Assembly (NCBI GenBank): GCA_965206025.1
Contig: CBDBIU010000004.1
Location: 124,001-188,000, forward strand
DNA from: G963668345 sp965206025
Lineage (GTDB): Bacteria > Acidobacteriota > Terriglobia > Bryobacterales > UBA6623
Direction: 5' to 3'
DNA: 64,000 nt
Shown here: positions 16,624-24,356 of the stretch, piece after piece
Layout of the letters: every line of letters starts with the position of its first letter
Numbering within the stretch: the stretch's first letter is position 1
Notes under the pieces: model-generated
Seen by the model: the letters and a program-made list of their open reading frames with translations, nothing else
Database searches by the model: none
What the model was told of the DNA's origin: nothing
Translations under genes and position numbers: made by a program

Positions 16624-17397
16624 CTAGTTGACCCAGGGCCCCCCCGGTCCCGGCCGATCTCGCTTACGCATGTAGACTTCGAATCTGCGTTGTGCCCGCC
16701 GCCGCTGCCACCGTCGATAGCTGCCCACCCAATCGATGTTGAGGAAGTCCGGCCGATAGCGGAGATAGAAATACCCAAAGGCCATGCCTCCCAAGTGCGC
16801 CACATGACTGATCCCGCTGCCGCTGGCCCCAAAAGTAGACAGGAAGGCGATGCCGCCAAGAATCAGCACGAAAATGCGCGCCGGGATGGGAAAGAAAAAC
16901 CAGAAGAGAATGGTGCGGTTCGGGTACAGCAGACCATACGCCAACAGCACACCGTAAATGGCGCCGGACGCTCCAATTGTGGGGATGTGCAATTCAGAAG
17001 GATGGCCCCATAGGAATCGGGCCGCGACATCACACAAGCCCGCCCCGATGCCGCAGAACAAATAGAAGTTTAGGAAACGCCTGGTTCCCCAATCCCGCTC
17101 CAAATCGGAGCCGAACATCCACAACATGAGCATATTGAACAAGACATGACTGAAGCCGTGGGGGCTGTGCAGAAACAGATACGTGACCGGCTGCCAAAGG
17201 ATGGCGCCCTTGACGACCCAAGCCGGCGTCAGACTCAGGGCGCCGAACAGCCACACGAGCGGGGCGATCCGTAGCTGCACGGCGAGAAAGTAGACGACAA
17301 AGACGACCGCATTGGAGATCAGCAGCCACTTGATGGCAGGGGGGACTCTGCCCCCGGGCCCGAATCCGATCGAGGGGCGCCGTGTGTAATAGACCAT
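16624..17397 (-). CDS. Rhomboid family intramembrane serine protease
   Basis: 257 residues with about six membrane helices. The catalytic serine S144 lies in GASGAIYG and the partner histidine H201 in HVAHLGGMAFGY; the loop-1 WQPVTYLFLH and SHVLFNMLML motifs are also present. Cleaves transmembrane helices of substrate proteins in the inner membrane; natural substrates are unknown for most bacterial rhomboids. The basic C-terminal tail (RRWQRRRAQRR) is cytosolic. Nothing upstream within 17398-17693 looks coding. Confidence 0.93.
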   Translation of the reverse strand: MVYYTRRPSIGFGPGGRVPPAIKWLLISNAVVFVVYFLAVQLRIAPLVWLFGALSLTPAWVVKGAILWQPVTYLFLHSPHGFSHVLFNMLMLWMFGSDLERDWGTRRFLNFYLFCGIGAGLCDVAARFLWGHPSELHIPTIGASGAIYGVLLAYGLLYPNRTILFWFFFPIPARIFVLILGGIAFLSTFGASGSGISHVAHLGGMAFGYFYLRYRPDFLNIDWVGSYRRWQRRRAQRRFEVYMRKRDRPGPGGPWVN

Positions 17398-17693
17398 CAG
17401 GAGAGAGCGAAACGCCTCTACTTAGCAGCATAGGGAATCGTTTCGGGGGCGTCAAACCGCACCTGGGAGAGCCGGCGAAAAATGGCCGTGCGAGTGGCAT
17501 CGTCAGGGGTTGGCGCGCTTCCCAACGAATCCTCCCCAGGTGTCGGGCAGCGTCTCGATTCTCGACGGAGGCCTTCGTCGAAACCAGCCCGGCCCCCGGG
17601 GCTGCAATGTCTTTCCGCCCGAAGGTCCCAAACCGCCAGGTGGTCGGGCTGCTAGGCGATACGCCTGTCGCGCCGGCCGCGGACTTCGCCGCC

Positions 17694-18242
17694 CTACCAC
17701 AATTCTGTGCCCGGACCGCCCTTGAACGGTCCCACGATGTGGGAAGTCACCCAACCGCCGTAGTAGCCGCCCGGCTGAGGGATGACGCACTGCTCTCCCA
17801 CGTAGCAGGCATCCATCTTGCCGGCGAAAAACGCGAGGAAGTTCCCCATACCGGCGTAGCCGTCAAACGGATCGGGATAACTCCAAGCTCCGTTCTCAAC
17901 AAATCGGTCGCCAACTCGAATCGACCAATACTGCGCAGCGCCCTTCCATTCACAAAGGGTGGAATGGCGGCTCGGCTCCAGCCACTCGCGTCGAACATGG
18001 TGGGGAGGGATGTAATACGCGGGCGGGTTGGCGGTTTCGAGCGCCCGGCAGGCCTCGACGCTGTCGGCCAGTACGATTCCCGCCAGCTCCACCCGGACGC
18101 GCTGGCCGACTCTCTCAACCCGTGGCGGACGCGGGTAGTCCCAAACGCTCTCTTGACCTGGTCCGGGCGTCTCGATTCTCTCCGGCCGCTCGCGTTTCAA
18201 ACGCCGCCACTTGCTCACTTCGCACCGGCTCTCGTGTTCCAT
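17694..18242 (-). CDS. DUF427 family protein
   Basis: 182 residues from the ATG at 18242. The conserved DUF427 core is clear: VWDYPRPPRVE, VELAGIVLADS, PPAYYIPPHHVRREWL and TLCEWKGAAQYWSI, then YPDPFDGY and the C-terminal YYGGWVTSHIVGPFKGGPGT. The family has a small beta fold and no settled function, sometimes named nucleotidyltransferase-like without proof. It is cytosolic and divergent from the ccmC-like gene 64 bases away, so the two promoters share this gap. Confidence 0.85.
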   Translation of the reverse strand: MEHESRCEVSKWRRLKRERPERIETPGPGQESVWDYPRPPRVERVGQRVRVELAGIVLADSVEACRALETANPPAYYIPPHHVRREWLEPSRHSTLCEWKGAAQYWSIRVGDRFVENGAWSYPDPFDGYAGMGNFLAFFAGKMDACYVGEQCVIPQPGGYYGGWVTSHIVGPFKGGPGTELW

Positions 18243-18305
18243 CGTCGTAGCCGCCGGCTCCGGCCCAATTGCTACACTGTTTACCGGAAAAGGCTTTCGA
18301 CCAGC

Positions 18306-19031
18306 ATGCCACAGCCTACAAGCAGCAGCAATGCGGACAAGTCGACGCCCTTGCTGCTGATTGCCTCCTTGGCCATGATGCTGGTCTCTCTCTATTTGAT
18401 TTTCGTCTGGGCGCCGACGGAGCGCTCGATGGGCATCGTTCAGCGGATTTTCTATTTCCACGTTTCCTCGGCGTTCGCGGCCTTCTTGGCGTTCGTGATT
18501 GGCGGCGCCGCCGGCATTCTCTATCTCGTCAAGCGCGACCACCGCTACGATGACTTATCGGTCGCTTGTAACGAGTCGGGCCTGGTCTTCGCATTCGTGA
18601 ATCTGGTTACCGGGTCCCTGTGGGCTAAGCCGGTGTGGGGGGTTTCCTGGGCCTGGGACGCGCGCCTGACGACCATGCTCTTGCTGGCGCTCATCTACGC
18701 CGGTTATCTGATCTTGCGGGCATCGATCAGCGAACCGAGCCAGCGGGCCGTCGCCTGCGCGGTTGTTTCGATTTTCGGGATGGTGGATATCCCTATTGTC
18801 TACATGGCCAATCGCCTGTGGCGCACCCAGCACCCGGCGCCGGTCATATTAGGCGGCGACGGCTCGGGTCTCCACCCTGATATGAGAGTGGCTTTGGCGG
18901 TCTCCACGGTCGCTATGTTCACGCTTCTGTGGTGTCTGGTTCGGGCCCGGAGACGTTTAGAACAGACACGCCGCGAGGCGGAAGCTTTGCGGCGGGAGGT
19001 TTTGCTCCTTGAGGTAAGGGGAGGGCTGTGA
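18306..19031 (+). CDS. ccmC: Cytochrome c biogenesis heme-handling protein CcmC/CcsA family
   Basis: 241 residues with about six membrane helices. The tryptophan-rich heme-handling motif WGVSWAWD is at 111-118, and candidate external heme-ligand histidines are H52 (FHVSSA) and H176 (TQHPAP), as in CcmC. Size fits CcmC rather than the larger CcsA or CcmF. It delivers heme towards CcmE in cytochrome c maturation. The ATG at 18306 is chosen because the membrane region starts 15 residues later; the long open frame upstream is antisense to DUF427. A CcmD-like small gene overlaps its stop. Other ccm genes are not adjacent. Confidence 0.85.
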   Translation: MPQPTSSSNADKSTPLLLIASLAMMLVSLYLIFVWAPTERSMGIVQRIFYFHVSSAFAAFLAFVIGGAAGILYLVKRDHRYDDLSVACNESGLVFAFVNLVTGSLWAKPVWGVSWAWDARLTTMLLLALIYAGYLILRASISEPSQRAVACAVVSIFGMVDIPIVYMANRLWRTQHPAPVILGGDGSGLHPDMRVALAVSTVAMFTLLWCLVRARRRLEQTRREAEALRREVLLLEVRGGL

Positions 19032-19195
19032 TGGAAGAAAACCTGAAGTGGCTTTGGTACGCGTTCAGCGCGGCGTGGATACTGCACATTCTCTATCTCT
19101 GGTCGCTTTCCGTCCGCGAGAAGAGGCTGCGGCAACAGTTAAGGGACCTAAAGTCTTTACTGGAAGATCACGAGGACCGGGCTGAGGGTGATTGA
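19031..19195 (+). CDS. CcmD-like small membrane protein
   Basis: 54 residues. The ATG shares a base with the TGA of the upstream ccmC-like gene (TGATG), so translation is coupled. One membrane helix (WYAFSAAWILHILYLWSL) is followed by a charged helix rich in R, K, E and Q. Position, size and topology match CcmD, which stabilises the CcmABC complex and assists release of heme-loaded CcmE. Sequence conservation in CcmD is low, so the call rests mainly on context. Confidence 0.75.
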   Translation: MEENLKWLWYAFSAAWILHILYLWSLSVREKRLRQQLRDLKSLLEDHEDRAEGD

Positions 19196-19327
19196 TCCCC
19201 CGTTCGGGAGGCTGGGGGCGTGAACGACCTGAACTTGGCAGTCACGGTTGCCGAATCCAGCGGCTCCCCGCGGGCGCCCGGTCTCGGCCCCATCAACCTA
19301 CTTCTATCTTGAGGAGAGCAAGGCACC

Positions 19328-20101
19328 TTGTCGAACAACACGGCATCCTCGCGACAGCCCGTCCTGGCGGCTAACTGGAAGATGTTCAAAACGACCGCCG
19401 AGACGGTCGAGTTCTTCGGCGGGTTCAAGCCCCTGGTCGAAGATGCCGCTCATTGTGAAATCGTCATCGCCCCGCCTTTCCCTGCTCTGTCGGCCGCTGT
19501 GGACGCCGCGCGGGGAAGCAACATCAAGATTGGCGCCCAGAACCTTTACTGGGAGGACGAGGGCGCATTCACCGGTGAAGTGTCGGCCCCAATGATCGCC
19601 GCTGCCGGCTGCACTCACGTAATCCTAGGACACAGCGAGCGCCGTCGGTATTTCGGTGAAACCGACGAGACCGTCAACAAGCGCGTTTTCTCGGCGCTGG
19701 GCGCGGGTTTGACGCCGATCGTTTGTGTCGGAGAAAGTCTGGAGGACCGCGAACAACAACGGACGGAAAGCGTCTTGGCGCGGCAGTTCGCGGGTGCCGC
19801 GGCTTCGTTGACCGGGCAAGACTTCTCCCGTATAATCTTAGCGTACGAGCCGGTGTGGGCCATCGGAACGGGTCGCACCGCGACTCCGGAAATCGCTGGC
19901 GACGCCCACCGTTTTCTCCGCGAAAGGTCCGCGGAACAGTTCGGCGAAGACGCCTCCGAGCGTTTGCGCATTCTCTACGGGGGGAGCGTCAAGCCCTCCA
20001 ACGTACAAGAGTTGATGGCCAGGCCTGAGATTGACGGCGCTTTGGTCGGGGGAGCCGGCTTGGAGCCGGAATCGATGGCGGCTATCGTCAACTACGCCTA
20101 G
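19328..20101 (+). CDS. tpiA: Triosephosphate isomerase
   Basis: 257 residues, a standard TIM barrel. Catalytic residues are in place: N16 and K18 in AANWKMFKT, H103 in ILGHSERR, E175 in LAYEPVWAIGTG, and the phosphate-binding LYGGSVKPSN. Interconverts dihydroxyacetone phosphate and glyceraldehyde 3-phosphate in glycolysis. The start codon is TTG at 19328, with GAGGAG 11 bases upstream; no ATG fits the N-terminus. tpiA followed by secG is a common bacterial order and the gap here is only 32 bases. Confidence 0.97.
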   Translation: MSNNTASSRQPVLAANWKMFKTTAETVEFFGGFKPLVEDAAHCEIVIAPPFPALSAAVDAARGSNIKIGAQNLYWEDEGAFTGEVSAPMIAAAGCTHVILGHSERRRYFGETDETVNKRVFSALGAGLTPIVCVGESLEDREQQRTESVLARQFAGAAASLTGQDFSRIILAYEPVWAIGTGRTATPEIAGDAHRFLRERSAEQFGEDASERLRILYGGSVKPSNVQELMARPEIDGALVGGAGLEPESMAAIVNYA

Positions 20102-20133
20102 CCGCGTCGGGCCGAGAAGGGAACTCAGCAATC

Positions 20134-20535
20134 ATGGAGCTTCTGCTAACCATCGTCCATGTGTTTGTCTGCCTGTTTCTCATCATTGTCGTGCTGTTAC
20201 AAAGCGGCAAGGCGGCGGATCTGGCGGGGGCCTTCGGGGGTATGGGGTCGCAGACGGCCTTCGGCCCTCGGGGAGCGGCGACGCTACTCTCGAAAGCCAC
20301 GACAACAGCGGCCGTAATTTTCATGCTGACCTCGATTTGGCTGGGAATAGAAAAGTTGCGTACCCGCGGCACAGGCGAGTCGGTGATCGAGCGGACAGGC
20401 ACGGAGGAGCCGGCTGAACCGGGGGACGCCGAGTCTGCTGGGCAGCCGTCGGGTCTCGAGACCGAGGTTGAGGTCATTCCCCCCGGGGATGGGGCCGCGA
20501 CGGGGGAAGACGGCGCTGACGAAAAGCAGCAGTAA
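20134..20535 (+). CDS. secG: Preprotein translocase subunit SecG
   Basis: 133 residues. First membrane helix MELLLTIVHVFVCLFLIIVVLLQSGK with the conserved LLQSGK, then the GMGSQTAFGPRGAATLLSKATT loop and a second helix. The remaining 55 residues form a long acidic, glycine- and proline-rich tail that exceeds the usual SecG length. SecG assists SecYEG protein export in the inner membrane. Co-directional with tpiA and probably co-transcribed. Confidence 0.93.
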   Translation: MELLLTIVHVFVCLFLIIVVLLQSGKAADLAGAFGGMGSQTAFGPRGAATLLSKATTTAAVIFMLTSIWLGIEKLRTRGTGESVIERTGTEEPAEPGDAESAGQPSGLETEVEVIPPGDGAATGEDGADEKQQ

Positions 20536-20555
20536 CCCGGTCTCCCTTCTGTGGT

Positions 20556-20605
20556 TCCCGCTTTTTTCACGCACTTCGCCTCGCCATCGGGGGAGAAAGA
20601 CGGGC
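20556..20605. repeat. Degenerate right end of the repeat element
   Basis: CGCACTTCGCCTCGCCA followed by GGGGAGAAAGACGGGC resembles the right end of the MITE-like family. No left end is seen. It separates secG from the tRNA-Leu fragment. Confidence 0.45.
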
Positions 20606-20612
20606 CAGCTGT

Positions 20613-20658
20613 GCGGAGGTGGCGGAATTTGGTAGACGCGCTAGCTTGAGGTGCTAGT
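20613..20658 (+). pseudogene. 5' half of a tRNA-Leu (GAG) gene, truncated
   Basis: Begins with a normal acceptor strand (GCGGAGG), D-arm (GGCGGAATTTGGTAGACGC) and anticodon arm CTAGC-TTGAGGT-GCTAG, giving anticodon GAG. The D-loop has one extra T. After the anticodon arm there is no variable arm, no GTTCGA T-loop and no matching CCTCCGC acceptor strand within at least 150 bases. The gene is thus cut after its anticodon arm, at the left edge of the accessory region. Confidence 0.8.
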
Positions 20659-20935
20659 AAACCGGGTCTCCCCGAGTTGCGCCAGGTTGTAACTTACTGA
20701 TTCTACACGGTCTCGCATCACGCCACCTAGCACCCAATCCCCTCCTGACAAGGACAAAAGCAAGGACAAAAACCAACTGTACAGTCGGCGATTATGTGCA
20801 CGTTCTTTGAAGGAGGACAGGGAGGCCCGTTCACCGGAAACTGACAGTCCCAGCTCCGAGCGCAGTGTTTCGAGCTTCGCAGAGAGAAGAGATGTTGGCC
20901 CAGGTCACCGAAGTTCATAACGTGGTCTCTGGAAA

Positions 20936-21526
20936 TCACTTAACATGACATCTCGGCTTGCCGAGCTCGACCATGCGGTTGAGGATGTGACACCCGATGG
21001 TGGCCTCTCTCCTCTGCGCCTTGCTGTTCCTCGCCTTCAGGCCGCCGCCGAGCACTAACTTGTATCGGAAGAACCCGTTCTCAACCCGCGCCTGCTGTCG
21101 GTAGCCCGACTCCTTCTGCCACTCCCGTCGGCCGATCGTCGGCTCGGCCGACACCGCAGAGCGACGCGGCGGAATCACGATCACGACATCCTCTGTACCG
21201 GCCACACTGACCCGGTCGTAGATCGACCTGTGGTCGTACGCCCCGTCCGCCGTGAAACGCCGGATGGGAACCTCGATCTGGTCGAGCAGATCAGGCAGGG
21301 CGGAGGCGTCGTCTCCACTGCTCGCCGTGAGCTGGGCCGCCACAATGAACCCCTCATCATCCACGCCGATGTGCAGTTTCCGCCAGTCCCGGCGTTTCTT
21401 CGATGCCTTGTACTTATGCGCGTTCCATTCGCCCGATCCCATGATCTTGAGCCCCGTGGAATCGACGATCAGGTAGATCGGACCGTTGTCGGTTCGGGTC
21501 AGCGGCGGCAGCTTAATTTGCGAACC
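20936..21526 (-). pseudogene. IS5-type transposase, 5'-truncated
   Basis: An uninterrupted frame from 21526 to 20936 encodes the C-terminal two-thirds of an IS5-group DDE transposase: YLIVDSTGLK (first D), EWNAHKYKASKKRRDWRKLH, FTADGAYDH (second D) and a final RVENGFFRYK with the catalytic E. A TAG at 21527-21529 blocks the frame upstream and the N-terminal part is missing, so the gene is dead. It lies close to the broken tRNA-Leu. Confidence 0.8.
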
Positions 21527-21875
21527 CTACTCCGAGAAGTCGTCTTCGAGGGTGGCCACGTACGAATCAAAGGGGAGATTCCAATTCCTCAAAACGAAAC
21601 CGGACGGACAAGCGATGGGGTCCCAGGCAATGGAGGATCCTTCACACCTGGCCGGACTGCGACCATGGCGTCGCGAAGACGTGATCGCAATCCGGCCAAC
21701 GTACTCGAATTCCTCATCACTAGGCCGGTGTTGGGGTGCCGGCGCGTGGCAAGGAGTCGGTCTCGAGACCAGTAGCCTTGACGGTGGCGGGATGGACCTT
21801 GACCAGGCTGACAGCGTTAGCGGCAGTATTAGATCGCCATTGGCAACCATCTTGCGGTAGAGTCAGACGACGGCA
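21527..21875. other. Intergenic region without supported gene
   Basis: A minus-strand frame of 107 codons crosses this stretch, but its composition is not protein-like apart from a short NWNLPFDSYVATLEDDF segment at the end. I see no recognisable gene, terminal repeat or RNA. Confidence 0.35.
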
Positions 21876-22073
21876 ATGGATGAAGACGAGAGACAGCGGC
21901 TTGTAGGGAGCGTGGCTGAAGCCCACTCGAGCGTCTCAGAGGTTGTCTTCAAGCTGCGCCGCGAGTTTTCGGCCAAATCCCCCGCGCTCAAGGCTGCCGT
22001 GAAAGCTGAACGGGAACTGTTTCAGCTCAAGCGTCAACTGCAACAGCTCGACATCGACGATGCGCCCCGTTGA
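21876..22073 (+). CDS. Small acidic/basic helical protein, unknown
   Basis: 65 residues, dominated by charged residues with heptad-like spacing (LKAAVKAERELFQLKRQLQQL), so probably a helical, coiled-coil-forming cytosolic protein. Its stop overlaps a possible TTG start of the next gene. I do not recognise either product. The gene sits in the accessory region between a dead IS5 copy and a truncated gene. Confidence 0.5.
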   Translation: MDEDERQRLVGSVAEAHSSVSEVVFKLRREFSAKSPALKAAVKAERELFQLKRQLQQLDIDDAPR

Positions 22074-22435
22074 GAGCCGTTGGCCGAACTGACCCGCAGG
22101 GGAAAACCGGTCGACCTGGACATGTTGCGCAGGCGGCCCGATCGCAAGTAACGCCTACGGCGCTTCGGGCCGCAACGGATGCCAAATACGTTATAACTCT
22201 AGACCTATCGCCTGTGTTTACTAAAGCCGAAGCACTCCTCCGCCGGATCGAAGCCGCCGGCTACCGCGTTCGTGGCTACCACGACACAATCGGCGATTCT
22301 CGTGGTCCCATCATCGTCACCGCTACTAATCTCAGCGGCAGCGAGACCTTTACAGCCCAAGATCCAAACGGCGATGAGTCCGCGGCTCTCAATCAACTGG
22401 CGCGTCGGCTCGGCCTGGACACCGATCCGAACTGA
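22070..22435 (+). CDS. Hypothetical protein overlapping the preceding small gene
   Basis: Up to 121 residues from a TTG that overlaps the previous stop (TTGA). The first 35 residues look non-coding in composition; the rest (KYVITLDLSPVF, EAAGYRVRGYHDTIGD, IIVTATNLSG) reads like a small alpha/beta domain. A later start is possible. No family recognised. The overlap suggests a two-gene unit with the upstream helical protein. Confidence 0.45.
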   Translation: MRAVGRTDPQGKTGRPGHVAQAARSQVTPTALRAATDAKYVITLDLSPVFTKAEALLRRIEAAGYRVRGYHDTIGDSRGPIIVTATNLSGSETFTAQDPNGDESAALNQLARRLGLDTDPN

Positions 22436-22675
22436 TCGAACTCGTTTGCATGTCCTAGGGAAACCGGCAGCCCACCTACTTCGGCGCTTTCTCCGAGATC
22501 CCCCAGATCGCCTTGGCGCGAGCTACAGTACCCTGGGGTGAACCCCTCCGTTGAGGTTCGACCGCCGCCTCGCCACACTGAAATGCCGGCTGATGAACAG
22601 CGAGTTGGGTCCGCCCGGGGGATCTCCCATCACAACATCTATCAGAAATGAATCGATCGAGTTTTGGGACACTAC

Positions 22676-22834
22676 GGGGGCGTCCGGGTCGTCAACAATG
22701 AGAACAAAACTTCGTGTGCCCTCCGGTTCGTCGTTCCAAGACAACTTAGGCGAGAGATCCGAACCATCGCATGTATGGCGCGCGGGAATCGCTCTCCCGT
22801 TTACAAAAGCCGGTGTAGCAATTGAGAATGACAT
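22676..22834 (-). pseudogene. YbhB/YbcL (Raf kinase inhibitor-like) protein, N-terminal fragment
   Basis: The first 53 residues match the PEBP/YbhB fold: SIATPAFVNGRAIPARHTCDG, LSPKLSWNDEPEGT, then SFVLIVDDPDAP, the anion-binding motif. Normally the family continues with WVHW and about 90 more residues. Here the frame runs into unrelated sequence and ends near 22523. The ATG at 22834 fits the family start. A rearrangement removed the 3' two-thirds. Confidence 0.75.
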
Positions 22835-22941
22835 ATCGTCTGTTATAAACTTACACCTCCCTCGTAGATTGTAGGCCGCGATGTGGCGCTCGGCGCGCCG
22901 CCCATTAGAGAAACGGCAGGAGCGCCTCCCGGAGGAGAAAC

Positions 22942-24291
22942 GTGAAAGACGAGCACAAGATATTCCCCCCCCAAACCATGCTTCGTAGAAGTTTCCTGTG
23001 GGCTTCGCCCCTCTTTCCTTTGGCCGTGCGGCCGACGAAGCGGGCCTTCTCCCAGCAGCGTTCATCCACCTCGCCGGGGCAGCAGTCCCGTAACTCCCAG
23101 TCTGTCGAAGCCTTTCTTCGCGAGCTTACTTATACACGGGAAGAAGTCGCCACGTTCTTAGATTCCAATCAGACGAACGTCGCGAGGTTCGACCCCGAGC
23201 TCGGCTATGCGATGCGAGACTATGTGAGCCAAGATGGTGTCGACGGCTGCCGGACGACCTCCCGTTTTTCTGAAACCGGCGAGCGCAAGATGATCAGCTA
23301 CGCCGATCGGCCCTGCCGGATCAATGCCTATGGCGACAGCTTCACCCAGGGCAATCAGGTCAGTGACGGCGAGACTTGGGAGGAATATCTGGCGGCCCAC
23401 CTGGGCGAGCCGATCCGAAACTTCGGGGTCGGCGGCTACGGAGTCTACCAGGCCTATCGGCGACTGCTGCGAGAAGAAGCCACGCCGTCAAAAGCTGAAT
23501 ACTTGATCCTGAACATCTGGGGCATCGATGATCATCTTCGCAGCATCGACGCCTGGAGATATCTTCGCTTTGGCAAATGGTGGCGGGCGCACCGGGGATA
23601 TCTCTATCACTTTTCTGGCAACCCCTGGGTCCATATCCGCCCAGACCTGGACAGCGGCCAGGCGGTGGAGCACGAAAACCCCTACCCCACGGCGGAGTCG
23701 TTGAACCAGCTGACCGACGAGGACCATGTCGTGGAACGCTTCCGGCATGATCCGGTCGTCAAACTCATAGTTGCGGAACGCTCTGGGACCGTAGTTGACC
23801 GCCAGCTGCTTGAAACGTTGGCGGGGCAACTTCGCGTTCCAGCTGATTTCAGGACGCCGGAGGGGATTTCTCGCACGGCCCGTTCTGTGCATGTCAAGTA
23901 CGCGCTGAAGGCGAGCATGCACATCGTTGAGAAGGCCCAGGCCTTCGCGCGAGAGAACGGCAGGAAACTGATGGTTTTCCTGAGTTACGATAGCGGCGCG
24001 GTGAAGCGCGCGTGTGAGGGTTTCTCTCGCGAGGACGGGGAGTTCGTCAGGTTTTTGCGGGACAACAATATCCGATTTGTCGACACCCTGCAGAAGCATG
24101 TGGAAGACTTCAGAACGTTTCGACTCAGTCCCAGGGCGTACGTAGGACGATACTACATTGGACACTACAATCCACTGGGTAATCACTTCTTCGCTTTTGC
24201 CGTGAAGGACGCTGTCGTCGACTGGCTCGACCCGAAACCGCCGGCTTATCGCAGGGGTACGGAAACCATTCCCCGTCATACCGCATTTTGA
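22942..24291 (+). CDS. SGNH/GDSL-family hydrolase, exported
   Basis: 449 residues from a GTG start with GGAGGAG 4 bases upstream. An LRRSFLWASP segment suggests Tat-type export. Block I is AYGDSFTQGNQV with nucleophile S133; the N-terminal glycine of block II is in NFGVGGYGVYQ; the C-terminal GHYNPLGNHFFA supplies the catalytic histidine (H408 or H415). Such enzymes remove acyl groups from lipids or polysaccharides; long versions of this kind are often near surface-polysaccharide genes. The substrate is unknown. An IS element begins 65 bases after its stop. Confidence 0.8.
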   Translation: MKDEHKIFPPQTMLRRSFLWASPLFPLAVRPTKRAFSQQRSSTSPGQQSRNSQSVEAFLRELTYTREEVATFLDSNQTNVARFDPELGYAMRDYVSQDGVDGCRTTSRFSETGERKMISYADRPCRINAYGDSFTQGNQVSDGETWEEYLAAHLGEPIRNFGVGGYGVYQAYRRLLREEATPSKAEYLILNIWGIDDHLRSIDAWRYLRFGKWWRAHRGYLYHFSGNPWVHIRPDLDSGQAVEHENPYPTAESLNQLTDEDHVVERFRHDPVVKLIVAERSGTVVDRQLLETLAGQLRVPADFRTPEGISRTARSVHVKYALKASMHIVEKAQAFARENGRKLMVFLSYDSGAVKRACEGFSREDGEFVRFLRDNNIRFVDTLQKHVEDFRTFRLSPRAYVGRYYIGHYNPLGNHFFAFAVKDAVVDWLDPKPPAYRRGTETIPRHTAF

Positions 24292-24356
24292 AAGATGACC
24301 CTTTCCGGCCCGTTTGGGCCGATTGTTGTATCTGGCAAGACGAAAACGCCCTCGTT

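Noticed and set aside
17382..18305. A long N-terminal extension of the ccmC-like protein (frame open from 17382).
   Set aside because: It is antisense to the well-conserved DUF427 gene, and CcmC homologues begin close to the ATG at 18306.
20613..20750. Group I intron in tRNA-Leu.
   Set aside because: Such introns sit within the anticodon loop, whereas here the whole anticodon arm is intact and the sequence breaks after it; the 3' half is not found downstream.
20740..20930. A lysine-rich coding tail (repeat GGACAAAA).
   Set aside because: The open stretch has no start codon and becomes non-protein-like; the short direct repeat could be chance.
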